NCBI RefSeq assembly: GCF_010686755.1
Contig: NZ_JAAGXA010000007.1
Coordinates: 62,001 to 126,000, forward strand
Reading direction: 5' to 3'
Length of the DNA: 64,000 nucleotides
Source: Nocardioides zeae
Lineage (GTDB): Bacteria; Actinomycetota; Actinomycetes; Propionibacteriales; Nocardioidaceae
Shown one piece after another: positions 40,228 through 49,508 of this stretch. Within the stretch, counting starts at the first letter, position 1. Every line of letters starts with the position of its first letter. The position numbers and the translations under genes are program-made. A model generated the notes under the pieces. That model was not told the DNA's origin. It saw only the letters and a list, made by a program, of their open reading frames with translations, and ran no database searches.

Positions 40228-40811
40228 CGCGGCCCGGCTTCCTCGGACGCGCGGTCGGCGCGCTCCGTCTCGACCTCGCCATCGCGCTGCGCCACGTGCT
40301 GCTCGACCTGCTGGCCGGCTCGGCGCTGGTGCCGCGGCCGCTGCGCTGGGCGGTCTACCGCGCGGCGGGTCTCGACGTGCGCACCGCGAACGTGTTCAGC
40401 GGCGTCCGCATCACCGGTCGCGGGCTGCGCATCGGGCGCCGCACCTTCGTCAACCACGACTGCTACCTCGACGTCGCCCGCGGTCGCGTCGAGATCGGCG
40501 AGGACTGCCACCTCGGCCCCGGCGTCATGGTGCTGACCGCGACCCACGGCCGGGACGAGGGCGGTCGTGCGGCGAAGGTGGCGGACTACCTGACGACCCG
40601 GATCGAGGACGAGGTCTGGTTGGGCGCACGCGTCACCGTGCTGCCGGGCGCCGTCGTCGAGCGCGGGGCCGTCGTCGCGGCCGGCGCGGTCGTGCGGGGG
40701 CGCCTCGCCTCCGGCGGCACCTACGCGGGCGTCCCCGCCCGCCCGGTGGACGGCCCGACGTCCTCGTCGGCCCCGGCCGCCGCCTCCACCGGGGGGACGG
40801 TCCGCTCGTGA
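40224..40811 (+). CDS. Hexapeptide-repeat acyltransferase (WcaF/LacA type)
   Basis: A 195-residue left-handed beta-helix acyltransferase that probably O-acetylates a sugar of the repeat unit. It contains NVFSGVRITGRGLRIGRRTFVNHDCYL (split), IGEDCHLGPGVMVLTATH with the catalytic His of the THG motif, and IEDEVWLGARVTVLPGAVVERGAVV (split). The C-terminus YAGVPARPV is typical; a 20-residue Ser/Ala tail follows. A hydrophobic N-terminal segment (about 12-35) could sit at the membrane. ATGA overlap upstream, GTGA overlap downstream. Confidence 0.88.
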   Translation: MTRPGFLGRAVGALRLDLAIALRHVLLDLLAGSALVPRPLRWAVYRAAGLDVRTANVFSGVRITGRGLRIGRRTFVNHDCYLDVARGRVEIGEDCHLGPGVMVLTATHGRDEGGRAAKVADYLTTRIEDEVWLGARVTVLPGAVVERGAVVAAGAVVRGRLASGGTYAGVPARPVDGPTSSSAPAAASTGGTVRS

Positions 40812-42085
40812 ACGACGTCGCCGAGCTGCGCCGCGCCCTGCGCCCGGTCGCTGCGCTCTTCCTGCTCTACCCGCTGTGGTGGGCGCTGGGGGTGCAGGTG
40901 CCGGCGTGGGCGTTGGTCGCGCTGCCCGTCGGGATGTGGCTGCTGCTCAACCGGCGCGTGCTCGTGCTGCCGCCCGGGTACGTCGCGCTGCTGCTCTTCC
41001 TCGGCTGGGTCGGCGTCTCGGCGGTCATGCTGTCGGGTCCGCGCTACCTCGCGGCGTACGGGTTCCGGCTCGTGCTCTACACGGCCGTGGTCGTCATCGC
41101 CGTCGCGGTGTGGAACGCGCTGGACCGTGGGATGCCCGGCCGCACGGTGGTGCGGTGGGTGGTCGCCCTGTGGGGCGCTGCCGTGCTGCTCGCCTACCCG
41201 GGGATCCTCGTCAACAACCTGGAGTTCACCAGCCCGTTCGAGGCCGGCCTGCGCCTCGTCGGCTTCGTCGACCCGTTCGTGACGGCGCTGACCCACCCGG
41301 AGTTCTCGGAGTACGACGGCCTCTACGGCTCGCCGCGTCCGAGCCCCCTGTTCGCCTACACCAACGACTGGGGTGCGGCGGTCGGCATCGGCTTCCCCGT
41401 CGCGGTCCACGCCCTCGTCACGGCCCGCGGCCGCGCCGAGCGGCTCCTGCTGGCCGGTCTCGTGCTGGCGTCGGTGCCGCCGATCCTGGTCTCCCTGAAC
41501 CGTGGCTGCTGGATCACGATCGGCGTGGCGGTGGGCTACGTGGTCGTGCGCCGCGCGGCCGCCGGCGACTTCCGGGCGCTGGCCGCGGTCGTCGTCGGCG
41601 TCGTCGGCATCGTCGGCTCCGTGCTCGCCGTCGAGCCCGTGCGCCGCGTCATCACGGCCCGCTTCGAGTACGGCAACACGAGCACCCGCGCGACCCTGTA
41701 CGAGGCGTCGTGGTCGCTGGCCCTCCGCTCGCCGCTCTTCGGCTGGGGGGCGCCGCAGTCGTCGGCGGGACTGGCCGACAGCAACGACGTCTCCATCGGC
41801 ACCCACGGCCAGCTCTGGACCATCCTGGTCTCGCAGGGGATCGCCGGTCTCGCCCTCTTCGTCGGCGCCGTGCTGCTCGTGTGGTGGCACGCCCGCCCGC
41901 TCTCCGGCCGCGATGCCGACGTGTGGCTCCACGCCACCGGCGCCGCCCTGCTCGTGCAGATCGCCTTCTACGAGGTGCTGCCCGTCCCGCTGGCCGTCAC
42001 CCTCCTCGCTCTCGCCGTCGTCGGCGTGCACCGGCGTCGCGCTCTCGACCACTCGCACACCAGAAAGGTGATCACCCATGCATGA
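40808..42085 (+). CDS. O-antigen ligase/Wzy-like polysaccharide polymerase
   Basis: A 425-residue integral membrane protein with about ten to eleven transmembrane segments and one large outer loop (about 150-190, with NNLEFTSPFEAGLRL and SPRPSPLFAYTNDWG). The segment RATLYEASWSLALRSPLFGWG near 297-317 is typical of the O-antigen ligase-like (Wzy/WaaL) superfamily. It should polymerise repeat units on the outer face of the membrane. GTG start, overlapping the previous stop. Eight bases overlap the next start. Confidence 0.85.
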   Translation: MNDVAELRRALRPVAALFLLYPLWWALGVQVPAWALVALPVGMWLLLNRRVLVLPPGYVALLLFLGWVGVSAVMLSGPRYLAAYGFRLVLYTAVVVIAVAVWNALDRGMPGRTVVRWVVALWGAAVLLAYPGILVNNLEFTSPFEAGLRLVGFVDPFVTALTHPEFSEYDGLYGSPRPSPLFAYTNDWGAAVGIGFPVAVHALVTARGRAERLLLAGLVLASVPPILVSLNRGCWITIGVAVGYVVVRRAAAGDFRALAAVVVGVVGIVGSVLAVEPVRRVITARFEYGNTSTRATLYEASWSLALRSPLFGWGAPQSSAGLADSNDVSIGTHGQLWTILVSQGIAGLALFVGAVLLVWWHARPLSGRDADVWLHATGAALLVQIAFYEVLPVPLAVTLLALAVVGVHRRRALDHSHTRKVITHA

Positions 42086-43418
42086 CGACACCGAGCTCGC
42101 CTCGGAGACACGACCCGGCTCCGAGCTGCGTCGTCCGCCGAGCCTGGCCGGCGCCGTCCGCAGGCGCTGGATCCACGTGGTCGTCGGCCTCGTCGTCGGC
42201 CTGCTCCTCGGCACCGCCGTGGCGGCGACGTCCGCACCGGAGTACCACGCGCAGGCCACCGTCCGGGTGGGTGGCGGCCTCGTGGCCGTGGGCGACTTCT
42301 CGACCACCACCCTGTGGGCGGACGACCAGGTCGCGCTGACCCGCACGGACCCGGTCCGGCGCGCCATCGCCGAGCGCATCGGCGACGGCGTGGACCTCGA
42401 CGACGTGGCGGACCGCCTGTCCGTCACGGTCGAGGAGAGCAGCAACTACCTCGTCTTCAGCTGGACCGACGACTCCGCCGACCGTGCCGAGTCGCGGGCC
42501 GAGGCCGCGGCCGAGGTCTACCTGGACGAGGCGGAGCAGCAGGCCGTCACCCGGTGGCGGGCCCACGACGCGCGCCTCGCCGGTCTCCAGGACGAGACCG
42601 ACCCCGAGGGCAACCGCGGCCGCCAGCTCGTCCTCGAGCGGATGCAGCTGGAGGAGACGGTCGTCGACCCCGGGAGCGTGGCGAGCGAGGCCGCCGGCAC
42701 GGCGGAGCGCGCGTCGCTGCCGGCTGCGGCCCACGTGGTCGCCGGCGGGCTCGGCGGTCTCCTCGTGGGCGTCGCCTCGGCGTACCTCGCCCAGGTGCGC
42801 AGCCCGCGTCGCCCCACCCCCGCCGTGGCACCCGCGGCGGCCGCCGTCGCGGCGGCCCCGCCGCGGCCGGTCAAGCCGACGCCCGACGCGCCCCGCAACC
42901 GTCACGACCGTCCGCGGGACGACCGCGACCCCGCTGCGGCCCCGCGGCGCCCGACCGGCGGCCTCGCGACGTTCTTCCGCGAGCGGGGCGGCAACGGCAG
43001 CGAGCCGCTCGACGACACGGGTCTGCCCGTGCTCGCCGAGGTCCGCGACGGCCGCGCCGACGGCAGCGACGTCACCGCCGTCGGGGTCGCCATCGCACCC
43101 TGGCTGCTCGAGCGCGAGGCGGAGGACCCGGGCGAGGAGTTCCGCCTCGGTGTCTACGTCACGCCCGACCTCCCGGAGGACTCGGCCGAGATCGTCCGTC
43201 GCGGGCTGCGCGTCGTGGGGGCCGAGAACCGGCTCCAGGTCGAGGCCGTCGACCTCGGTCGCTCCACGTGGCGGGTCGACTTCGAGGCCTGCGACGCCGT
43301 CGTGGTGCTCGTCGGCTCCACGAGCTGGTCGAACGACGCCCTCCGGGTGGCGCGTCTCCACCTGGCCGCGGTCGACGTCGAGGTGCTCGGACTGGTGCGG
43401 GTGGCGTCCGATGCCTGA
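42078..43418 (+). CDS. Wzz-like chain-length/polysaccharide co-polymerase protein
   Basis: A 446-residue protein with two membrane helices, about 30-50 (WIHVVVGLVVGLLLGTAVAA) and 214-235. Between them an extracytoplasmic domain begins ATVRVGG and continues with a coiled-coil stretch, as in Wzz/CpsC-type proteins. The cytoplasmic half after 235 is Pro/Arg/Ala-rich and then forms a domain of about 130 residues (from about 305, GLPVLAEVRDGRADGSDVTAVGV; split) that resembles the position of a fused tyrosine kinase but has no Walker motif. Thus kinase activity is unlikely. Its end overlaps the GT2 start by eight bases. Confidence 0.8.
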   Translation: MHDDTELASETRPGSELRRPPSLAGAVRRRWIHVVVGLVVGLLLGTAVAATSAPEYHAQATVRVGGGLVAVGDFSTTTLWADDQVALTRTDPVRRAIAERIGDGVDLDDVADRLSVTVEESSNYLVFSWTDDSADRAESRAEAAAEVYLDEAEQQAVTRWRAHDARLAGLQDETDPEGNRGRQLVLERMQLEETVVDPGSVASEAAGTAERASLPAAAHVVAGGLGGLLVGVASAYLAQVRSPRRPTPAVAPAAAAVAAAPPRPVKPTPDAPRNRHDRPRDDRDPAAAPRRPTGGLATFFRERGGNGSEPLDDTGLPVLAEVRDGRADGSDVTAVGVAIAPWLLEREAEDPGEEFRLGVYVTPDLPEDSAEIVRRGLRVVGAENRLQVEAVDLGRSTWRVDFEACDAVVVLVGSTSWSNDALRVARLHLAAVDVEVLGLVRVASDA

Positions 43419-44367
43419 GGCCACGACGCCCCGCGTGCGCGCGGAGCACAGCCTGCCGCCGGTCTCCGTCGCCATCGCGACGCGGGGTCGCACGACGACC
43501 CTCCGTCGCGCGGTCGGCGCGATCTGGGCGCAGACCTATCGCGGGCGCATCGACGTCGTCGTCGTCATCGACGACACGCGCGCGCCGGCGGACCTCGACC
43601 TGCCCGCGCCGCTCGACCCCTCCCGCCAGTCCCTGCAGGTCGTCGTCAACGACCGACGTCAGGGCGTGGCCGGGGCACGGAACACGGCGCTCGCGCTCGC
43701 TGCGCACGACCTGCTGGCGACCTGCGACGACGACGACGTCTGGCTGCCGGGGCGCCTCGACTGCCAGGTGCGGGCGCTGCAGGCCGACCCGGCGCTGCTC
43801 GTCGTCGGGGGCAGCGTGCGCATCGTCCGCGGCGACGTCCACACGGTGCGTCGCGCGCCCCGCCACCGGGTCCACCTCCAGGACCTGCTCGACTCCCGCG
43901 TCATGGAGCTGCACCCCTCCGCGCTGCTCTACCGCACGCGGCCGCTCCGGGTCGTCGGCGGCTGGAACGAGGACATCCCGGGCGGCTACGCCGAGGACTA
44001 CGAGCTGCTCCTCCGGCTCGCGCGGTGCGGCTCCCTGGGGCTCGTGGACGACGTCGTCGCCGACGTGCACTGGAACGGGGGGTCCCACTTCTTCAGCCGG
44101 TGGCGCACGGTGTCCGCCGCGCTCTCCACCCTGCTGGGGGCCTTCCCCGAGTTCGCCGCGTCTCCCCGGGGCCGCGCGCGGATCAGCGGGCAGATCGCGT
44201 TCGCGCACGCTGCGGCGGGGGAGCGCTCGGAGGCGCGCACCTGGATGCGGCGCGCCTGGAGCGACAACCGTCGGGAGCCGCGTCTCGCGCTCACGGCGCT
44301 GGTGCTGGCCGGCGTCGGTCCGGACCGCATCCAGGACGTCCTCCACGCACGGGGACGGGGCATCTGA
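43411..44367 (+). CDS. Family 2 glycosyltransferase
   Basis: A 318-residue GT-A enzyme. SVAIATRGRTTTLRRAV (19-35), GVAGARNTALALA, the metal-binding CDDDDVW (about 104-110), and GGWNEDIPGGYAEDYELLLRLA with the ED acid/base region mark family 2. The first 15 residues are variable. It should add a sugar of the repeat unit on the cytoplasmic side. There is no membrane segment. The last 70 residues form a small helical domain. ATG chosen within the overlap with the Wzz-like gene. Confidence 0.9.
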   Translation: MPEATTPRVRAEHSLPPVSVAIATRGRTTTLRRAVGAIWAQTYRGRIDVVVVIDDTRAPADLDLPAPLDPSRQSLQVVVNDRRQGVAGARNTALALAAHDLLATCDDDDVWLPGRLDCQVRALQADPALLVVGGSVRIVRGDVHTVRRAPRHRVHLQDLLDSRVMELHPSALLYRTRPLRVVGGWNEDIPGGYAEDYELLLRLARCGSLGLVDDVVADVHWNGGSHFFSRWRTVSAALSTLLGAFPEFAASPRGRARISGQIAFAHAAAGERSEARTWMRRAWSDNRREPRLALTALVLAGVGPDRIQDVLHARGRGI

Positions 44368-44371
44368 GCCG

Positions 44372-45952
44372 ATGTCCGTCCCGTCCGTCCTCTCCGGTGC
44401 CGAGCCGGTCGCGCCCGTCGCGGCCGGCGGTCGGCGCGACCTCGCGCGCAGCGGCGCGGTCTCCCTCGTGGGTGCCGTGTTCGCCGCCGCGGGCGGCTTC
44501 GCGCTGACGGTGCTGGTGGGGCGGTTGTTCGGTGCCCACGTCGCGGGCCTCTACTACCAGGCCGTCGCCGTCTTCATGATCCTCAACGGCGTCGCGCTCG
44601 CGGGCAGCGACACCGGCATCGTCCGATCGGTCTCCGGACACCGGGCGGTCGGGCGTCACGCCCGCGCCTTCGCGGCGATGCGGTGGACCCTGACCCCGGT
44701 GCTCCTGTGGAGCCTGGTCGTCGCCCTCGCGCTGGGGGTCTCGGTCGAGCACGTCGTGGCCACGTTCCCGACCGACGACCGACCGGCGGTGGCGGCGTTC
44801 CTCTGGGTGCTCGTCGGGACGCTCGTGGTCTCCGCCGTCGGGCAGGCGTCGCTGAACGGCACCCGGGCGCTCGGCTCCGTCCTGCCCTTCGTGTGGCTCT
44901 ACCAGGTGGCACTGCCGGTCACCCGTCTGCTGGGGGTCGCCCTCCTGTGGCTGCTCGACGCCCCGGTCGAGTGGCTCCTGCTCAGCTACGCGCTGCCCCT
45001 CGTGCTCCTCGACGTCGTCGCGACGACGCTCCTGGTGCGGGGGTTGGCGAGGGCGCGCCGTACGGCGGGGGAGCCGGCCCCGGCGGACGCTGAGGTGCCG
45101 GTGCGGGCCGAGCTCCGCGAGCTCTGGGGCTTCAACCTCCCGCGGGGCGTCGCGTCGTGCCTCGAGCTGGCCATCGTGTGGGCCGACGTGATCATCGTGG
45201 GCGTGCTGCTCGGGCCGGCCGCTGCGGGCGCGTGGGCGGCCGCGAGCCGGTTCGTCACCACCGGCACGATGGCGATGGAGGCCCTCCGCCTGCAGAGCGC
45301 GCCGGCCATGGCGGCGGCGTGGGCGCGGGGCGACCGGCGGGGGTACGACGAGGTCTACCGCGTCACGGCGGTCTGGCTGGTGCTCGTCTCGTGGCCGTTG
45401 TTCCTCGGCCTCGCGACGTGGTCGCCGCTCGTGCTCGGCCTCGTCGGTCCGGAGTTCGCGGAGGCGGCCCCGGCCCTGACCGTGATGGCGCTGGGCATGC
45501 TGGCCTACGTCGCGATGGGGAACGTGAACGCGGCCCTCCTCATGGCCGGCCGGAGCGGCATCACCGCCGGCAACACCGCGGTGGCGCTCGCGCTCAACAT
45601 CACGCTCAACCTGGCGCTCGTGCCGTGGCTCGGGCTCACGGGCGCTGCCGTCGCCTGGGCCAGCTGCCTGACCCTCGACTCCGTGCTCTGCCTCGTCCGG
45701 GGGCGCCGCCTGGGGCTGCGCCTGCCCGTGCGCCAGGTCGCGCTCGCCGGCGCGGCAGCGCTGGTGGCCTTCGGCCTGCCCGGGCTCGCGGTGCACCTCC
45801 TGGCCGCGCCCACCGTGCCGGCGCTGGTGCTCCACGTGGTGGCCGGGCTCACCGGCTACGGCGTGCTGCTGCACCTCCTGCGCCGCCCCCTCGACCTGCC
45901 CGACGTCCGTTCCCTGATCCGCCGACCCCGTCCGAACCGGAGAAACCGATGA
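44372..45952 (+). CDS. Wzx-type polysaccharide flippase (MATE/MOP fold)
   Basis: A 526-residue membrane protein with about fourteen hydrophobic segments, typical of Wzx/MurJ-like exporters. ARSGAVSLVGAVFAAAGGFAL near 25-45, the conserved GRLFGAHVAGLYYQA (about 50-64) and AAASRFVTTGTMAMEALRLQSAPAMAAAW in the middle (split) fit the MOP superfamily. It should flip the lipid-linked repeat unit to the outer face for the Wzy-like protein. The N-terminal 22 residues are cytoplasmic. The ATG lies four bases after the GT2 stop; the stop overlaps the sulfotransferase ATG. Confidence 0.9.
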   Translation: MSVPSVLSGAEPVAPVAAGGRRDLARSGAVSLVGAVFAAAGGFALTVLVGRLFGAHVAGLYYQAVAVFMILNGVALAGSDTGIVRSVSGHRAVGRHARAFAAMRWTLTPVLLWSLVVALALGVSVEHVVATFPTDDRPAVAAFLWVLVGTLVVSAVGQASLNGTRALGSVLPFVWLYQVALPVTRLLGVALLWLLDAPVEWLLLSYALPLVLLDVVATTLLVRGLARARRTAGEPAPADAEVPVRAELRELWGFNLPRGVASCLELAIVWADVIIVGVLLGPAAAGAWAAASRFVTTGTMAMEALRLQSAPAMAAAWARGDRRGYDEVYRVTAVWLVLVSWPLFLGLATWSPLVLGLVGPEFAEAAPALTVMALGMLAYVAMGNVNAALLMAGRSGITAGNTAVALALNITLNLALVPWLGLTGAAVAWASCLTLDSVLCLVRGRRLGLRLPVRQVALAGAAALVAFGLPGLAVHLLAAPTVPALVLHVVAGLTGYGVLLHLLRRPLDLPDVRSLIRRPRPNRRNR

Positions 45953-46854
45953 GCAGTCTCGACGACACTCGACTCGTCCGCCGTGCGAAGGACCTGGTGC
46001 CCGAGCCGGCGAAGGCCGGCGTGGCGGGCCTCGTGCGTCTCGCCGGCCAGGCGACCGCACCCCTGCGTCCCGGGGCGGACCTGCTCGTGGTGGGCGCGAA
46101 GCGCAGCGGCACCACGTTCCTGTGGTCCTCGCTGCTGGCGCACCCCCAGGTGCTCCCGCTCGTGCCCGCGGCGCAGCACATCAAGAGCCCGCACTGGTTC
46201 ACGCGGTACTCGGGCCGACCGGAGAGCTGGTACCGCGGACACTTCCCCACGCAGCAGACCCGGCGTCGGCATGCCGCCCGCGCCGGCGCGGCGTTCACCG
46301 TGGAGGCCGACCCGCTGCTGCTCCACGACCCGCGGGCCGCGGGCCGCGCGCGGGCCGTGCTGCCCGGTGCGCGCGTCGTCGTGCTGCTGCGCGACCCCGT
46401 CGCCCGGGCGCACTCGCACTACCGCGAGCGGGTCAAGGCCGGGGTCGAGGGGCTCACCTTCGCGGAGGCCCTGGCGGCCGAGCCGGGGCGCACGGCCGGT
46501 GAGCTGGACCGCCTGCGCGAGCGTCCGGCGTACTACGCCCGGGCCTGGGACTGGTACGCCTACCGCGCGCGCGGCGAGTACGCAGGCCCCGTCGCGGCCT
46601 GGATGGCGGCGTACGGCGAGGGCCGCGTGCTCGTGCTGCGCAGCGAGGACCTCTACGCCGACCCGACGGGCACGCTCCGCCGGGTCACCGACTTCGCCGG
46701 GATGGACCCGGTGGCGGCCGGACCCTCGTCGACCAGGCGCAACCGTGCGCCCGGGGTCGACCTCGACGACGCGGTCGCCGAGGAGCTGAGGGCTCACTAC
46801 GAGCCGCACAACAAGGACCTGGCGCGACTGCTGGGGACGGAGATCTGGTGGTGA
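45949..46854 (+). CDS. PAPS-dependent sulfotransferase
   Basis: A 301-residue cytosolic sulfotransferase. The 5'-phosphosulfate-binding loop GAKRSGTTFLW is at 49-59, the 3'-phosphate-binding segment VVVLLRDPVARAHSHY at about 145-160, and LVLRSEDLYADP near 227-238. Its ATG overlaps the flippase stop, and its own stop overlaps the next start, so it belongs firmly to the exopolysaccharide operon. The likely job is sulfation of a sugar precursor. It would leave PAP, which the CysQ-like phosphatase at 49509 can remove. Acceptor unknown. Confidence 0.9.
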   Translation: MSSLDDTRLVRRAKDLVPEPAKAGVAGLVRLAGQATAPLRPGADLLVVGAKRSGTTFLWSSLLAHPQVLPLVPAAQHIKSPHWFTRYSGRPESWYRGHFPTQQTRRRHAARAGAAFTVEADPLLLHDPRAAGRARAVLPGARVVVLLRDPVARAHSHYRERVKAGVEGLTFAEALAAEPGRTAGELDRLRERPAYYARAWDWYAYRARGEYAGPVAAWMAAYGEGRVLVLRSEDLYADPTGTLRRVTDFAGMDPVAAGPSSTRRNRAPGVDLDDAVAEELRAHYEPHNKDLARLLGTEIWW

Positions 46855-48146
46855 GCACGATGACGAGACGGATGACGACACGGATGACGACACGCGGGTG
46901 GGCCGCCCTGGCTGCGCTGTGCGTGGCGCTGGGCCTGCAGCTGGTGACGCCGCCCGCGCAGGCGCTGGTGTCGACGACGCCCGCGGCGATGGAGCAGACG
47001 AACGGGCCCGTCTGGGCCTCCGAGATGGCGGCCGGGCGGATCTACGTGGGCGGTGCGTTCACCTCGACGCGACCCTCGGGCGCGGCGGCGGGCACGAACG
47101 AGTCCGGGCAGGCGCACCTGGTGGCGATCGACGCCGCGACGGGCAAGCGCATCACCGGCTTCGCGCCCGTGCTGCGCAACTCGTGGGACGGATCGCCGGG
47201 CACGGTGCACGCCATGGCGCTGTCGCCGGACAAGGCGACGCTGTACGTGGGCGGCGACTTCAACGAGGTGAACGGTCAGAAGGCCGAGCACCTCGCTGCG
47301 TTCGACACCGCGACCGGGCGCTTCCTCGGCCAGGTGGGCTGGAACGGCGTCAACGGCAGCGTGCGGGCGCTCGAGGTCTCGCCCGACGGCGCGACCCTCT
47401 ACGTCGGCGGCATCTTCAGCGTCGCCAACTGGAGCTCCCGCGACCGGCTGGCCGCGTTCGACCTGGCCGGCGGCGGCCTGACGTCCTGGCAGCCGAAGAT
47501 GAGCGTCGCGGTGCCCGGTGAGGGCCTGCGCCCCACGGCCCTCGCCGTCTCGGGTGACGGCGCCAAGGTCTTCGTCGGCGGCACGTTCCAGCAGATGAAC
47601 GGCGTCGCCTACCAGGGCGTCGCCGCCGTCAACGGCACCACCGGCGCCAACGCCAGCGGCTTCGGTCGCAGCTACCTGCTGGCTCCGACGAACTGGGCGA
47701 CGACGCTCGAGGTGGCGGACGGGGTGCTCTACATGGGCGGCCGCGACGACCGCTCCGGGTCGTCGGCGCGCAAGGAGGGCGTGCAGGCCATCACGGTCTC
47801 CAACGGCCAGGTGAGGTGGTTCGCGCGCTGCTACGGCGACACCTTCGACGTGCTCGTCCAGGGCAGTGACGTGTACGTCGCGTCCCACGCCCACGACTGC
47901 AGCGCCGCCGGCGGGTTCGGCGAGACCAGCCCGACCCGCTACGTCGCCATGCACGTGCTGGACCGGAGCACGGGCCGGGTGCGCAGCGGGTTCCAGGTGA
48001 CCACGAGCGGCACGACGTCCAACCAGGACTCCCTGCTGCTGTCCCGCACGCTCGCCAGCGACGGGTCGCAGGTCGTCATGGGCGGCGGGTTCGACTGGGT
48101 GCAGAACCAGCGCCAGGCCAACCTGGCGCGGTTCACGGCGCGCTGA
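46851..48146 (+). CDS. Secreted beta-propeller-like protein
   Basis: A 431-residue protein (GTG at 46851, alternative 46848) with a Sec signal peptide: MTRRMTTRMTTR then a hydrophobic stretch, cleavage after PAQA near 41. The mature part has at least five repeats of the form YVGGxFxxVNG (IYVGGAFTS, LYVGGDFNEVNG, LYVGGIFSVAN, VFVGGTFQQMNG, MGGGFDWVQ) each followed by LAAFD/LVAID and a TG/GG turn, a clear beta-propeller pattern. Two cysteines (RCYGD, HDCSA) lie close together. It may bind the exported polysaccharide or act at the cell surface. No enzymatic motif is visible. Confidence 0.85.
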   Translation: MSTMTRRMTTRMTTRGWAALAALCVALGLQLVTPPAQALVSTTPAAMEQTNGPVWASEMAAGRIYVGGAFTSTRPSGAAAGTNESGQAHLVAIDAATGKRITGFAPVLRNSWDGSPGTVHAMALSPDKATLYVGGDFNEVNGQKAEHLAAFDTATGRFLGQVGWNGVNGSVRALEVSPDGATLYVGGIFSVANWSSRDRLAAFDLAGGGLTSWQPKMSVAVPGEGLRPTALAVSGDGAKVFVGGTFQQMNGVAYQGVAAVNGTTGANASGFGRSYLLAPTNWATTLEVADGVLYMGGRDDRSGSSARKEGVQAITVSNGQVRWFARCYGDTFDVLVQGSDVYVASHAHDCSAAGGFGETSPTRYVAMHVLDRSTGRVRSGFQVTTSGTTSNQDSLLLSRTLASDGSQVVMGGGFDWVQNQRQANLARFTAR

Positions 48147-48151
48147 GGGCG

Positions 48152-49477
48152 GTGGCGCTCGTCATGCACGTCGCGCCGGGAGAGGTCGAGGGCCGGGGGC
48201 ACGCCCCCGACCCGGACCCCGCCTGGGCGCGCACGGCTGCGGTCGTGTGGCCGTCGGTCGACGAGCCGGGACGCACGGCGGCCCGTCCCGCGGCGCGGCG
48301 GCGTCGGGGCGACGTCCCGCGCGAGCGGTACCGGCTCGTGCGCTTCGAGGGGAGGGTGCGCTTCGCGGTGGACGCCGGGCTGGGCCGCCGCGCGCGCCGG
48401 GCGGTGCTGCGCTACGGCAACGACCTGCGCGCGCCGTCCCGTCGCTGGGCCCGGCGGCTCGTCGGTTCCTGGTTCCTCCTCGGCGCGGGCGACCGGGTGG
48501 GGGACCTCGTGGCGGTGCCCGGGGACGACGACGCGCTGGGTCTGCGCACGGCAGCCGCGGCCGCGCTGGGCTGCGACGAGGGCACGGTGCACCTCAGCTT
48601 CGCGGTGATCGACCGGGAGGGCAGTGCCCGTCCCACGGTGCTCGTCTCCGACGGGCGCGGGCGGCCACGGCTGTTCCTCAAGGTCGGGGCGGGTGCGGCC
48701 CGGCTCGCCGCGCTCGAGCGGGAGCACGACGCCACCGACGTCGCGGCGGCCCGCAGCCACCGCGAGGACGTGGGGATCCTCGTGCCCCGTCCCGTGCTCC
48801 TGCACCGGGCGGGTCAGGGGGGTGCCCTGGGCCTGACCCCGCTGCCCGACGACGTCACGCCCGTCGACGCGGAGGACCCGACCCCGACGTGGCGGGTGCT
48901 CGACCGGCTCGTGGCGGCCGGCCCGACGTCCGCGCCCCGTCTCGAGGACTCGCCGTGGCTGCGGCGCCTGCTCGCCGACGCCCGGGGACTGCGCGACGGA
49001 CGGGGGCCGCTCGGCGTACCGGTCGGACCGGTCGTCGCCCACCTCGGTCGACGCGCGGTGGAGATGGCGGCCGAGTACCACCGGCACCACGGTGACGCGT
49101 TCCTGCTCCACGGGCTGCGGCACGGCGACTGGTCCCCGTGGAACCTCGGTTGGACGGGCACGGGCGCGCAGCGCCGGCTCGTCGCGTGGGACTGGGAGTT
49201 CGGGGAGGCGGAGGCGCCGGTCGCCCTCGACCGGCACAACTGGCAGTTCGCGCGCGCCACGAGCGTCGACCGCGTCGCGGCCGGGCCGGCAGCGCGGGCG
49301 CTGCTCGAACGCAGCACGACGGACGGCCCCGCCGCCCTGGGCACGAGCCCGTTGACCGCCCGCCTGTTCCTCCTCGACATGGCGGTACGGCGCGCGTTGC
49401 TCGCTGCCGCGGGCGAGCGCCGCGCGGTGGAGGCGGCCTCGGCCCTGCTCGACGTGCTGGCTGCGGACGTCGTCTGA
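48152..49477 (+). CDS. Aminoglycoside-phosphotransferase-fold (kinase-like) protein
   Basis: A 441-residue protein whose C-half has the APH/choline kinase fold: LHGLRHGDWSPWNLGW (about 310-325) carries the catalytic Asp and Asn, and LVAWDWEFGEAEAP (about 335-348) the metal Asp. The N-half has a weakly kinase-like region with PRLFLKVG (Lys about 176) as a possible ATP lysine. The first 60 residues are Arg/Ala-rich. In an exopolysaccharide operon it might phosphorylate a sugar or lipid. GTG start six bases after the beta-propeller gene. Substrate unknown. Confidence 0.75.
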   Translation: MALVMHVAPGEVEGRGHAPDPDPAWARTAAVVWPSVDEPGRTAARPAARRRRGDVPRERYRLVRFEGRVRFAVDAGLGRRARRAVLRYGNDLRAPSRRWARRLVGSWFLLGAGDRVGDLVAVPGDDDALGLRTAAAAALGCDEGTVHLSFAVIDREGSARPTVLVSDGRGRPRLFLKVGAGAARLAALEREHDATDVAAARSHREDVGILVPRPVLLHRAGQGGALGLTPLPDDVTPVDAEDPTPTWRVLDRLVAAGPTSAPRLEDSPWLRRLLADARGLRDGRGPLGVPVGPVVAHLGRRAVEMAAEYHRHHGDAFLLHGLRHGDWSPWNLGWTGTGAQRRLVAWDWEFGEAEAPVALDRHNWQFARATSVDRVAAGPAARALLERSTTDGPAALGTSPLTARLFLLDMAVRRALLAAAGERRAVEAASALLDVLAADVV

Positions 49478-49496
49478 TCCAGGGCCCCGCGCGCTC

Positions 49497-49502
49497 TAGG
49501 CT
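49497..49502 (+). promoter_or_regulatory. -10 hexamer for cysQ
   Basis: TAGGCT ends six bases before the GTG at 49509, and no Shine-Dalgarno sequence is visible. cysQ therefore has its own promoter behind the exopolysaccharide operon. Confidence 0.5.
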
Positions 49503-49508
49503 GGCGGC

